Origin: Nibrella saemangeumensis
Lineage (GTDB): Bacteria; Bacteroidota; Bacteroidia; Cytophagales; Spirosomataceae
Direction of reading: 5' to 3'
NCBI RefSeq assembly: GCF_039541915.1
Contig: NZ_BAABHD010000079.1
Location: forward strand, 62,001 to 126,000
Length of the DNA: 64,000 bases
Part shown: positions 1 through 8,366 of the stretch, in pieces
Position numbering within the stretch: the first letter of the stretch is position 1
How the letters are laid out: the number at the start of each line of letters is the position of its first letter
Position numbers and translations under genes: made by a program
The notes under the pieces: model-generated
The model's input: the letters and a program-made list of their open reading frames with translations, nothing else
Databases searched by the model: none
Told to the model about the DNA's origin: nothing

Positions 1-1106
1 ATATCGGCCAGCTTTTCAACGGCCTCGCTTGTCCGCTCAGCGTTCTCCTGTAGGGCGGTGCCATAGATCGTGTTCAGCGCGTTGAAAAGGAAGTGTGGGT
101 TAATCTGGGAGCGCAGAAAATCGACGTTGGCTTCCGACTGCCCCAGTTCCTGCTGTAGGCCCAGCACCTCTTCACTGCCTTTCTGGTAGCGTTTATACAA
201 AATCCAGGACAAGGGTACGGTAATCACAAGCTGAAACATTGTGTTAAACAAGACATAGTTTATAGCGATTTCGGCGTTGCCTGTCATGGGCGTCAGCAGC
301 ACAAACAGGAATAGATTGATGATCACCAGCACCAGCACAGTCCGGAGCAGGTACGCCAGGAATGGCCGCGACCGGCCTAAGGCATTTGGAATAAGCCGGA
401 AGAAGGAGAGGGCGTAAACCGGGATGGCCGTCAGCAGGATCACGCTCCAGCCTAACAGAACTTCGCCTTCGGCTTCGGCCATCAGCAGCAGAATCATGCT
501 GATGATCCATAAGCCGAACGCTCCCAAAGTATCTTTTATAACGGTACGTTTCTTTGATTTGACCCCTTCTGCCGGAGTAGCCAGGTAAAGCACCGTGTAT
601 TTAAAGGTGGCGTAAATACCAACTATAACGAAGAGCAGTAGGGCAACAAAAAAGCCGTTTGTAAAGATAAAGTCGTTGTAGGCTTCTCTGGTCTCGTAAA
701 CCGGTACGAGGTAAGCGTTGAGGTCGCTGTCGGAGATTGCTCTGGCCAGCCCGGCGATCAGGAAAATCAGGGCGGCCAGCAGGATCATCTGCCATACCTT
801 TTCCTTCCGTACCAGGCGGGGAATAATCCGGAAATTGAGCAGCAGAAAGGCCACGTAAATAATTGAATATCGGATAAAGCTGGGAATGTAGTAGTTCTCG
901 TAATAGCTGAACGGCACATTAGCTCGCTCAAATTCGGCTTTGGGGGTATCCTCCGGGTCGGCAAAGATGACATACGCTAAAATAAAGATGGCATACAGCA
1001 GGGTGGCTCCCCAGAACTCAGCCTTTTGTACGGTATCCGGGTTGGTTAGGTAACGTTTCAGTCGCGCTGTGCGTGTCATGTGGGTCAATGGCAAATAGGT
1101 ATTCAT
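1..1106 (-). CDS. LytS-type sensor histidine kinase, 3' end outside window
   Basis: The open frame enters from the left edge and starts at the ATG at 1106, giving the first 368 residues. Seven or eight hydrophobic segments span roughly residues 37-320, followed by a short linker and the start of a His_kinase (PF06580) domain with the motif QINPHFLFNALNT. His338 in this motif is the expected phosphoacceptor. The ATPase part lies outside the window. Kinases of this class usually pair with a LytTR response regulator, probably encoded beyond the left edge. A second in-frame ATG lies at 1079. The serine hydrolase gene upstream ends only 46 bp before this start, so the two may be cotranscribed. The ligand is unknown. 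Confidence 0.85.
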   Translation of the reverse strand, partial: MNTYLPLTHMTRTARLKRYLTNPDTVQKAEFWGATLLYAIFILAYVIFADPEDTPKAEFERANVPFSYYENYYIPSFIRYSIIYVAFLLLNFRIIPRLVRKEKVWQMILLAALIFLIAGLARAISDSDLNAYLVPVYETREAYNDFIFTNGFFVALLLFVIVGIYATFKYTVLYLATPAEGVKSKKRTVIKDTLGAFGLWIISMILLLMAEAEGEVLLGWSVILLTAIPVYALSFFRLIPNALGRSRPFLAYLLRTVLVLVIINLFLFVLLTPMTGNAEIAINYVLFNTMFQLVITVPLSWILYKRYQKGSEEVLGLQQELGQSEANVDFLRSQINPHFLFNALNTIYGTALQENAERTSEAVEKLAD

Positions 1107-1152
1107 TGGATAGGGTTGCTTGAAAGAGAAACAGTTTGATGCCGGCAGATGG

Positions 1153-2637
1153 CTACGGCTTGCGCAGGGCCGGCGTTACAGTCCAGCGGCCCTCGTGGTG
1201 CTTGAAGCCCTGCGCGATTCCATTCGTTACGGAAAAGATTAGCCGGTCGTCGTCATCGACGGTGGGGATAAACGTGTGGTTGCCCTGGTAGAGGAGCCTG
1301 TACGGCCGCAGGCCGGCCGCCTGAACATGGAGCTTCCCATTCTCGCCAAATACCCGTATGTCACGCGTCCGAACGGTCGACTGGTACTTGTAGGTACCTT
1401 CGTAGCGGGCTACCTCCTGAGCCGTCAGCGGCAGGTCGCGCATGGGGGCATTGAGCGCCGTCCGCGCCAGTTCCTTCACCAGCAGACCCGGGCTTCCCTT
1501 GCCGGAGTTGGTCAGGACGGCTACGGTGAGTCCCGCTTCGGGATAATGCGCCAAACCCGACAGGAAGCCATTTACCGATCCACCGTGATAGACCTGAAAA
1601 TAGCCCCCGATCTCGCTCAACTGAAGACCATACCCGTAACCGAGCGTATCACCGGATTCAAGCACGGTCGGGCTGGTCATCAGTTGCAGGGAGATTGGCG
1701 TGACTACCTTTCCGCTGTGCAGCAGATGGGTCCACCGGACCAGATCGCCCACGGTGGAGCATAAGGCACCGGCCGGACCGGGAATAGCCATGCTGATGTA
1801 ATTGGTATTCGTGAGTTTGTTGCCCTCAAACTCGTACCCTTTCGCCCGGTTCTGAATAATCCGGCGGTCATCGCAGTAGTAGGTATGCGTCAGGCCAAGC
1901 GGTTGCAGCAGTTCGTGCTCGACGTATTCGGCGTAGGGCATGCCCGTCAGCCGGCTGATAATCTCGCCCAGCAGGTAATAACCGCTGTTGTTATACTGGT
2001 ATTTGGTGCCGGGTTCAAAATCGAACGGCTGTTTGCCAAACAGGTTCACCATTTCGGCGTAGGAGAGGTCGAGCCGGAACTCCCGCTGCCGGTGGGCTTT
2101 ATCAAGCCCGGTATAGCTTCTGATGCCGGATGTATGGTTGAGCAGGTGATGAATGGTGACCAAGCGCCCCTGCACCGGATAATCCGGCAGGTATTTGGTA
2201 ATAGGGTCGTCGAGTTCCAGTTTCCCGGCTTCGACCAGGCGCATGATGATAGCCGCCGTAAACTGCTTGGTAATGGAGCCAATCTTTAAAACTGCGTCCG
2301 GATGCGCGGCCACGCCCATTTCGATATCGGTTTTGCCGTACCCTCTGGCGACTACAATCTCCCCGTCTTTGGCGACGGCGATGGTCAGGCCAGGCACCGT
2401 GCCGGCCGACATATACATCCTGGCGAGGGAGTCGGCTACGGCCGCTATCCGCTTCCGGTCCAGTATCCTGGGGGGGATGGGTTTACGAGCCAGATCATTA
2501 CGCTGAGCGACCAGATTCATGTACGAAGGGAAGCGCTTGTCGCCGGTGGCAGCCGTAATCAACAGCGCGATGGTAAGGAAGAAAGTATAGCTTAAAACCC
2601 GGACGAGAGGTAGTGCTTTTACGATGAAGGTTTTCAT
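1153..2637 (-). CDS. Serine hydrolase, beta-lactamase class C/PBP4* family
   Basis: A 494-residue protein with an N-terminal hydrophobic segment (about residues 12-30) that could be a signal anchor. The PF00144 active-site motifs are all present: S121-I-T-K124 (nucleophile and general base), Y215-N-N217 and H351-G-G353 in the position of the KTG box. A C-terminal beta domain of about 100 residues follows, as in many DUF3471-like hydrolases. The family hydrolyses D-amino-acid peptides, esters or beta-lactams; HGG rather than KTG favours an esterase or peptidase over a resistance beta-lactamase. The substrate is not predictable. It lies directly upstream of the histidine kinase gene on the same strand. 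Confidence 0.85.
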   Translation of the reverse strand: MKTFIVKALPLVRVLSYTFFLTIALLITAATGDKRFPSYMNLVAQRNDLARKPIPPRILDRKRIAAVADSLARMYMSAGTVPGLTIAVAKDGEIVVARGYGKTDIEMGVAAHPDAVLKIGSITKQFTAAIIMRLVEAGKLELDDPITKYLPDYPVQGRLVTIHHLLNHTSGIRSYTGLDKAHRQREFRLDLSYAEMVNLFGKQPFDFEPGTKYQYNNSGYYLLGEIISRLTGMPYAEYVEHELLQPLGLTHTYYCDDRRIIQNRAKGYEFEGNKLTNTNYISMAIPGPAGALCSTVGDLVRWTHLLHSGKVVTPISLQLMTSPTVLESGDTLGYGYGLQLSEIGGYFQVYHGGSVNGFLSGLAHYPEAGLTVAVLTNSGKGSPGLLVKELARTALNAPMRDLPLTAQEVARYEGTYKYQSTVRTRDIRVFGENGKLHVQAAGLRPYRLLYQGNHTFIPTVDDDDRLIFSVTNGIAQGFKHHEGRWTVTPALRKP

Positions 2638-2755
2638 AAAAAGTCCTGATAATCGTTACTGAATCATTTCTTCAGCAAGATTAAGACGCATAGCTGAGGC
2701 CTGAAAACGGGTGTGACGAATCACCGGAAACGTGGGATGAAAACCCATAAACGCA

Positions 2756-2789
2756 GCAGCGGAGCACCCGATTGGTGGTGCTCCGCTGC
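2756..2789 (-). terminator. Hairpin terminator after the lipoprotein gene
   Basis: A perfect 13-bp stem (2756-2768 with 2777-2789) encloses an 8-nt loop. It lies 28 bp past the stop of the lipoprotein gene at 2817. Read on the minus strand it is followed by a moderately T-rich stretch (TGCGTTTATGGGTTTT), so intrinsic termination is likely but not textbook. Confidence 0.6.
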
Positions 2790-2816
2790 GGTAGGTGTAT
2801 CCTCCGAGGTAACGGC

Positions 2817-3620
2817 TTATCTCCTCCGGCGCTGTGGGGTGACCTTCTCCTGCCGCTGCTCAAACAGCAGGGAGAGCTTTTCGCCATCGGCGGGGGTAGG
2901 GTAGTTGAGCAGGAGGTAAGCGGCTTCCTGCGTCTTGGGCAGGTACACAAAACCGCGTACCGATTCACCCGCCGGCACGGTGGTCGCTTTCAGGGCCAGT
3001 TGTTTCCAGCGGTAAGCTTCGTAATCGTAACGCTGCATTTTATCGGCAAAAGAGCCATAGTCGATCATTCGCTTTAGCTGAATAGCCTGGTAGGCGGCAT
3101 TGTGCGATGTCCGGTTGGTTACCCAGCGGTCGTACGTCTGGTTCCGGCGGGAGGTCGTGGAGGCCACATCGCTGGCGACTACCGCTACCATCAGGACGGT
3201 ATTGATCACTTTCGCCCGCTTCAATCGTTTTTCTTCCCGGAGCTGATTACGCGCCACCATGTCGGCTTCGTAAGTAGGGTCGGCGGCTGAGCGGATGTAC
3301 GGCCGGGAGGTATTGGGCCGGGTCAGCGTATCCTGATGGCTGCCGAGGGCGTAGACCGAAAAGTCGGCCGGATTCACCTCAATGGGCTCGTCGGTCTTGT
3401 TCTTTACTTCCACATCCAGCACCACATAGTCCATGTCCTGTTTCTCGTAGGAAGCCACCACGACGATACCATCTTTCTCGGCCTTCGTCACTGGCCGACC
3501 GTCGAGGGTAATCACATCGCCGGAGACCGGACGAAGCTGGTAAACCGAGGGTGCACAGCCGCTGAGCAGACTCAGCAGGGCCAGCAGCACCAGGGTTGGC
3601 GTATAGGTTATCCGTTTCAT
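2817..3620 (-). CDS. Uncharacterised lipoprotein
   Basis: The protein has 267 residues from the ATG at 3620. An upstream in-frame extension to 3662 would push the signal peptide inward and was not used. The N-terminus MKRITYTPTLVLLALLSLLSGC is a lipoprotein signal with lipobox LSGC. The mature part begins with a beta-rich domain of about 100 residues (VVLDVEVKNKTDEPIEVNP), reminiscent of conserved Bacteroidota lipoproteins describing a dependent-value domain. A short hydrophobic segment (INTVLMVAVVASDVAS) sits near the middle and the C-terminus is very basic (QRRRR). I do not recognise a named family and assign no function. A terminator-like hairpin follows. Confidence 0.7.
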   Translation of the reverse strand: MKRITYTPTLVLLALLSLLSGCAPSVYQLRPVSGDVITLDGRPVTKAEKDGIVVVASYEKQDMDYVVLDVEVKNKTDEPIEVNPADFSVYALGSHQDTLTRPNTSRPYIRSAADPTYEADMVARNQLREEKRLKRAKVINTVLMVAVVASDVASTTSRRNQTYDRWVTNRTSHNAAYQAIQLKRMIDYGSFADKMQRYDYEAYRWKQLALKATTVPAGESVRGFVYLPKTQEAAYLLLNYPTPADGEKLSLLFEQRQEKVTPQRRRR

Positions 3621-3640
3621 ACTCAAGGATGAAGTTTCTA

Positions 3641-3675
3641 CGAAATTACAAAATCTGATCATCAGGACGAAATTA
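3641..3675 (-). promoter_or_regulatory. Two TAATTTCG elements (-7-like) upstream of the lipoprotein gene
   Basis: On the minus strand TAATTTCG occurs at 3648-3641 and again at 3675-3668, each preceded by TG. It differs by one base from the Bacteroidota -7 consensus TAnnTTTG. The proximal copy is preceded by TTTTG and lies 20 bp from the start codon. No convincing -33 TTTG was found at the usual spacing. The rest of this 358-bp divergent gap, up to chaA, shows no gene I can support. Confidence 0.35.
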
Positions 3676-3978
3676 CAGCAACATCGGCCATAAAAAGGTA
3701 ACCAGCCGTAACGGATTTCGAGCTAGCCTGGTCATCAATACTATAGATGCCAAAGGCTGTAAAAGGGTTGCAAAGGAAAGGTGGAAAAGGTTAGTTCAGG
3801 CAACGTAGTTTGCTGAGTTGATCAGGAACTGGTAATTTGGCGGGCTGAGACGTATCAATACCGATGCACAATGTAATGGATGGTGTGTGATTGCAGGGCA
3901 TCCTTACTGTACCCGTTTGGCTGGTAAGCGTATCGATAGCCAGCCCGGCACCGCAACCATCTTCCAAATCCATAGTAC

Positions 3979-5037
3979 ATGAAGAAAATTTTCAACTGGA
4001 CCTATTTAGCACCGGTGTTTGCCTGGGGTTTGTATTTTACGGCTCCCATCGGCGGCAACCTGATCATCAACCTCCTGGCCGGTTTGTTTCTGATTGGCTC
4101 CGTTATGGCCGCCGTGCATCATGCCGAAGTGGTAGCCCACCGGGTAGGTGAGCCATACGGCACCATCATCCTTGCGGTGGCCGTTACCTTATTGGAGGCC
4201 TCTATTATTGTATCACTGATGCTGGCGGGTGGCCAGGGGTCGGAAAGCTATGCCCGAAATACTCTGTTTGCCGCGGTGATGCTGATATTAAACGGGATAT
4301 TAGGGGTCAGTATGATCGTAGGCACTATTAAATATAAAGAGCAAACGTTTGAAACCAAATCGGTGACTATCGCCCTGGTCGGCCTCGTTTCCATTTTGGT
4401 GCTTACGCTGGTGCTGCCCAATTTTACCACCAGCGTTGCCGGTCCGCAGTATAGCAAACCGCAGTTGGTGATGGTAACGGTTGCCTGCGTGCTTATTTAC
4501 GCATCGTTCCTGTTCACCCAAACGGTTCGTCACCGGCATTACTTTATGTCAGACTCCTCAGAGGAGGAAACCATCATTAGCCGGCGGGAAGCCCTGGTCA
4601 GTTTGCTGTTGTTGGTTATCTGCCTGGGTGCGGTTATTCTGCTGGCAAAAAAGCTTTCGCCGGTCATTGAAAATGGGATGGTGAGCGCCGGGTTGCCAAC
4701 CGAATTAGTCGGGGTGGCCATCGCTGCGGTCATTCTGTTGCCGGAAGGCATTGCGGCTGTCCGGGCTGCCACAAAGAACAGGTATCAGACGAGCATTAAC
4801 CTGGCCTTAGGGTCAGCCCTGGCGAGTATCGGCTTAAGTATTCCCACCGTGGCTATACTCTGTACGGTACTGGATCTGCCGCTTGTGCTGGGCCTTGACC
4901 GAAAATCCATGATCCTGTTGGGCCTTTCTATTTTCACCGTTATGCTTTCCCTGAACAAAGGGCGGACGAATGGCTTGTACGGAACGGTGCTGCTGGTGAA
5001 CCTGATGATGTATATTTTCACCATCATCTATGAATAG
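3979..5037 (+). CDS. chaA: Calcium/proton (cation/proton) antiporter, ChaA-like
   Basis: A 352-residue integral membrane protein with about ten or eleven hydrophobic segments, belonging to the sodium/calcium exchanger superfamily (PF01699). The first repeat has H47-H-A-E50 and E58-PYG followed by a membrane helix with E73. The second has LPEGIAAVRAA and ALGSALASIGLSIPTV, matching the paired acidic ion-binding motifs of ChaA. Members exchange Ca2+, Na+ or K+ for H+ across the inner membrane. It stands alone, transcribed divergently from the lipoprotein gene. The family is secure; the preferred ion is not. Confidence 0.85.
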   Translation: MKKIFNWTYLAPVFAWGLYFTAPIGGNLIINLLAGLFLIGSVMAAVHHAEVVAHRVGEPYGTIILAVAVTLLEASIIVSLMLAGGQGSESYARNTLFAAVMLILNGILGVSMIVGTIKYKEQTFETKSVTIALVGLVSILVLTLVLPNFTTSVAGPQYSKPQLVMVTVACVLIYASFLFTQTVRHRHYFMSDSSEEETIISRREALVSLLLLVICLGAVILLAKKLSPVIENGMVSAGLPTELVGVAIAAVILLPEGIAAVRAATKNRYQTSINLALGSALASIGLSIPTVAILCTVLDLPLVLGLDRKSMILLGLSIFTVMLSLNKGRTNGLYGTVLLVNLMMYIFTIIYE

Positions 5038-5174
5038 AGCCGACGAGAGCCATGGTGCCGGCCTGCGGGATCTTTAACCCGAAGCTGATGAAAAGATGAG
5101 TGATGAACGGCAATAAACAGCCTCACGTGGTCTGGAGCCGGGCATCAAACTACATTATTAACCTTTTTGCAGGA

Positions 5175-5810
5175 TTAGAAGCGGTACCAAAACAGACTTA
5201 AGGCTATTAACACCACAAGGGCGATCTGTATGGCGGTTAGGACATAGATATAGTTGGATTGGCCCCTCGACTGGCTCAACAGTTCCTCTGCTACGGTCAA
5301 CTGTAAAGCGGACAGTTCGGTCAGGGTTTGGGCAACCTGACCGAACGCGGTATGCCCGGTTCCGGTAAACAGAACCTGCTGCGCTTTCGGCAGATCGGTC
5401 AGAGATTCTGTAAGTTCTCCCTCCAACTGATTATAAACGGTTAGTCGTTGTTTGAGCAATTCCAAACGTTCCGCTTCTTCAGGCGTCAGTTTTGTTTGCC
5501 CGAATTCAGTTATCAACGAGTCTATCTGGCGATTTAAACGATCGAGCGCCAACACCACGGTGCCTGCCTGCGGCTTGGTTTTACCCACGCCATACGGTTC
5601 GAGCAATAATCTTTTCTGATAAACCTGTGAGGTTAGTTTAGCGATAATAGCCGTCGGAACCAGGCGATCCTTGTAGATGGAGGCCGATGCCTCCTGGATT
5701 TGATGAACACTACGGCGGCTCAGGAATATACTGGTCAGGATTAGCCCCAACAGGCTAACAACCGATAAAGTAAGACGTAGGCGTGAAGGTTTGTTACGCG
5801 GCTGTTCCAT
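5175..5810 (-). CDS. Four-helix-bundle sensory domain protein (4HB_MCP-like), standalone
   Basis: A 211-residue protein with a membrane helix at residues 11-31, an all-helical region of about 150 residues and a second membrane helix at 187-208, ending four residues later. This is the topology of the 4HB_MCP ligand-binding domain (PF12729) of chemoreceptors and kinases: periplasmic bundle between two membrane anchors. There is no HAMP, kinase or signalling domain after the second helix, and no partner gene next door. It may act through interaction with another membrane protein. Assignment rests on architecture and the style of the sequence (SRRSVHQIQEASASIY), so the exact family is uncertain. 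Confidence 0.65.
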   Translation of the reverse strand: MEQPRNKPSRLRLTLSVVSLLGLILTSIFLSRRSVHQIQEASASIYKDRLVPTAIIAKLTSQVYQKRLLLEPYGVGKTKPQAGTVVLALDRLNRQIDSLITEFGQTKLTPEEAERLELLKQRLTVYNQLEGELTESLTDLPKAQQVLFTGTGHTAFGQVAQTLTELSALQLTVAEELLSQSRGQSNYIYVLTAIQIALVVLIALSLFWYRF

Positions 5811-5938
5811 GCAATCAGCGCAATGAGGATTGGGTTAGGTGTTTGCGGTAATTTATTAAAGAAAGAATAATACTCGGCAGACTTACCACGTCAGATTCAC
5901 AAAGGCTGATTTACCGCTCTCAGCGTACCGTCATTGTA

Positions 5939-6256
5939 TCATGACAGACCTTTATCCCGAACGGTTAGTTTTTGCAGCATCTCGTCGGTCACGGCATCGC
6001 TGGAAATGCCATAGCCGTTTACCAGCAGGCCTTTTAAACCATAGCGCTCTGACGAGATGGCGTACAAAATAGCCATATCGGCCGGGTCGCTCGGACCTTC
6101 AAACCGGTAAAAATTGTCGACGGTGAAATCGTCCGCAAACAGTTTATACTGACCATTGCGGCATTCGAGGCATTGTTGTAGCAAATTGAAATCTTCTACG
6201 TAGCCTTGCTTGCGTAGTTCATTCATGGTTCCGGATAAGGTGACGTAAGGGTTCAT
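5939..6256 (-). CDS. Small conserved Bacteroidota protein, often misnamed phosphoribosylpyrophosphate synthetase
   Basis: A 105-residue protein from the ATG at 6256; a longer frame to 6289 adds 11 residues without family resemblance. The pattern MNPYVTLSGTMNELRKQGYVEDFNL followed by a region with LFADDFTVDNFYRFEG and ILYAISS is a widespread short Bacteroidota family. In databases it often carries the label PRPP synthetase, but it is a third of the size of that enzyme and has no PRPP-binding motif, so that name should not be trusted. It ends 75 bp downstream of the FMN reductase stop on the same strand and could be cotranscribed. Function unknown. Confidence 0.7.
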   Translation of the reverse strand: MNPYVTLSGTMNELRKQGYVEDFNLLQQCLECRNGQYKLFADDFTVDNFYRFEGPSDPADMAILYAISSERYGLKGLLVNGYGISSDAVTDEMLQKLTVRDKGLS

Positions 6257-6331
6257 TGGTTGGTTTGGAGTCAAGCCGTTAAGGGACACGTTATTGGGCT
6301 ATTTGTTCCGCTGATCCGGTTGCGTGCCGGT

Positions 6332-6991
6332 TTACTCCACCCGCTCCGTAACCGCGTCGGTCTGTTCGCCCAGAAACTCTACCCAGGCTTTTTTGATACA
6401 AGGGTAATTTTTTGCAGCTTCAACCAGACTCATGAAGGCAAAAAGGTTTGTTCTGAAGCGCTGGGCCAAGGTTTCATCCGCAATATCACCCTCAGCGGTA
6501 AACGCTTTATGGGCCATCGCCAGCGAGAACATATTGGGATAAACGCTCGTCCCCAGGTGTTCCAGCGGCATGCGCAACGTCCAGAGTCCACGATTGCCGC
6601 CGGCCATACTTGGCGAAGCAGACATCAGCATCGCATGTTTCTCGTTAAAAGGCTGAGGCCGAAACCGGGATGTCCAGTCGATTACATTTTTAAGCAAACC
6701 GGGCATAGAACCATTGTATTCGGGCGAAGCAATGATAAACGCGTCATTAGCCAGGATGCGTTTCCGGAGTTCCCGCGCGCCGTCGGGGTGAAAATCATCG
6801 ACTTCCAGATCCTGGTTCAGGGAAGGGCAATCAAATTCCCGCATATCGGCATAGTCAGCCAGGCCGCCGTTTTCTTCTATCACCCTGACCGCCAGCTTTG
6901 CAAGTTGCGTGTTGAGTGACCCTGTCCTCAGTGAAGCAGAGAAGACCAGAATCTTTAGGGGTTCATTTTGCCGGCTTAGTTGTGCGTCCAT
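6332..6991 (-). CDS. NADPH-dependent FMN reductase family protein
   Basis: A 219-residue flavodoxin-fold protein (PF03358). The N-terminal strand-loop with SASLRTGSLNTQLA is the FMN phosphate-binding loop, and SPEYNGSMPGLLKNVIDW is the second FMN-contacting segment. Such enzymes are soluble homodimers that reduce FMN, quinones, azo compounds or chromate with NAD(P)H. The insert around residues 125-190 is alpha-helical. The neighbouring small protein downstream is probably in the same transcript. Substrate cannot be told from sequence. Confidence 0.85.
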   Translation of the reverse strand: MDAQLSRQNEPLKILVFSASLRTGSLNTQLAKLAVRVIEENGGLADYADMREFDCPSLNQDLEVDDFHPDGARELRKRILANDAFIIASPEYNGSMPGLLKNVIDWTSRFRPQPFNEKHAMLMSASPSMAGGNRGLWTLRMPLEHLGTSVYPNMFSLAMAHKAFTAEGDIADETLAQRFRTNLFAFMSLVEAAKNYPCIKKAWVEFLGEQTDAVTERVE

Positions 6992-7123
6992 GATACCTGT
7001 TTTGTCATTGCCATAGCTATGTGATTCTCCGCTGAATCCTCTATTTCCTATCCTTTACCCACAAAACAAAGTATTTTTTATAAAATTTATAACTTTTTTT
7101 ATTTTTCCGTCCTGGTTAATCGG

Positions 7124-7155
7124 TTGGTGATGATTAACCCAACTTCTTAAATTGC
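7124..7155 (+). promoter_or_regulatory. Candidate promoter of the HGSNAT-like gene
   Basis: A TTGG at 7124-7127 is followed by exactly 20 bp and TAAATTGC at 7148-7155, resembling the Bacteroidota -33 TTTG / -7 TAnnTTTG arrangement with two mismatches in the -7. The leader to the ATG at 7178 would be about 17 nt. A strongly A+T-rich tract at 7066-7105 lies just upstream. Confidence 0.3.
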
Positions 7156-7177
7156 GGCTTCGAAACCTAAACCCGCT

Positions 7178-8335
7178 ATGACAAGCGTAATTTCTAACCC
7201 ACCAATACAGGCGCTTCAGACCACCCAGCGCTATCTTTCGCTGGACGTTCTCCGGGGTATGACCGTGGCTTTTATGATTGTGGTGAATACACCGGGCAGT
7301 TGGGAGACCATCTATGCCCCATTTCGTCACGCTGACTGGCACGGCTTCACGCCCACCGATCTGGTCTTCCCTACCTTTCTGTTTGTCGTCGGCAACGCCA
7401 TGAGTTTCAGCCAGCGCAAGTTTGATCGGAAGCCGAACCCGGCGTTTTTCGGGGCGGTGGGTAAACGCACCCTCCTGATCTTCCTGATTGGCCTATTTTT
7501 GAATGCGTTTCCGTTTGTTACCCGCAGTAACGGCGAACTGACGCTGATTGACTTTTCCAGCCTGCGCATCATGGGTGTGTTGCAGCGGATTGCGCTCTGT
7601 TACCTGGTGGCTTCGCTGGTTATCCGGTTCGCCAGGGTCAGGGGGGCGCTCCTGTTCAGCGCGTTCGCACTGCTGGGGTACTGGGCGGCTGCGTTTGCCC
7701 TCGGCAGCGGCCCCGACCCCTACAGCCTGGAAACCAATGCCTCCCGCAAACTGGACCTGTTGCTGATACAGTCCGCCAATTTGTACCACGGCTTCGGCCT
7801 CCCCTTTGAACCGGAAGGGCTGCTCAGTACGCTGCCATCGGTCGTCAATGTGCTGGCCGGTTACCTGGCGGGCGTCTTTATTCAGAAAGGAGGTAATACC
7901 TTGCCCACCATCGGCCGACTGGCAATCGCCGGGCTGCTTACCATTGGTGTCGCCCTGCTCTGGCATCTAAGCTTTCCCATCAACAAACCCATCTGGACCA
8001 GTTCCTACGTGCTGCTTACGGTTGGTCTGGATCTGCTTCTGCTCGCAACGCTCATGCTGCTGATCGATGTGGTGGGAGCCCGGCGCTGGACGTATTTTTT
8101 TGAAGTATTCGGCAAAAACCCACTTTTCATTTATATGCTGTCCGGCATCATTATCGAACTGCTGATTCTGGTCCGGGTGGGTGGCACGAGCCTGAGCGGC
8201 TGGCTCTACCGGAACCTGTTTACCTCCTGGCTGGCGGATAAAAATGCCTCGCTGGCGTTTGCCGTGAGCTACATGCTGCTGTTGTGGCTGATTGGCTACT
8301 GGATGGATAAGCGGAAGCTTTACATCCGGGTCTGA
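7178..8335 (+). CDS. HGSNAT-like membrane acyltransferase (DUF5009/NagX type)
   Basis: A 385-residue integral membrane protein with about ten or eleven hydrophobic helices. The start carries RYLSLDVLRGMTVAFMIVVN and then a segment with TPTDLVFPTFLFVVGNAMSF, the hallmarks of the heparan-alpha-glucosaminide N-acetyltransferase/DUF5009 family. In this family an acetyl group is moved from cytosolic acetyl-CoA to an amino sugar on the other side of the membrane. Bacteroidota carry such genes with amino-sugar or glycan utilisation loci, but no glycosidase sits beside this one. It converges on the NUDIX regulator gene with a 31-bp gap. Distinction from the related YeiB/DUF418 family rests on the LVFP motif. 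Confidence 0.8.
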   Translation: MTSVISNPPIQALQTTQRYLSLDVLRGMTVAFMIVVNTPGSWETIYAPFRHADWHGFTPTDLVFPTFLFVVGNAMSFSQRKFDRKPNPAFFGAVGKRTLLIFLIGLFLNAFPFVTRSNGELTLIDFSSLRIMGVLQRIALCYLVASLVIRFARVRGALLFSAFALLGYWAAAFALGSGPDPYSLETNASRKLDLLLIQSANLYHGFGLPFEPEGLLSTLPSVVNVLAGYLAGVFIQKGGNTLPTIGRLAIAGLLTIGVALLWHLSFPINKPIWTSSYVLLTVGLDLLLLATLMLLIDVVGARRWTYFFEVFGKNPLFIYMLSGIIIELLILVRVGGTSLSGWLYRNLFTSWLADKNASLAFAVSYMLLLWLIGYWMDKRKLYIRV

Positions 8336-8366
8336 ATTGCTCCCGGCAGTCCGGCACCTGACCTGT

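Noticed and set aside
3791..3973. 60-codon minus-strand frame ending next to the chaA start
   Set aside because: It has no recognisable family, no signal or domain, and overlaps the region that should hold the chaA promoter. Probably a chance frame.
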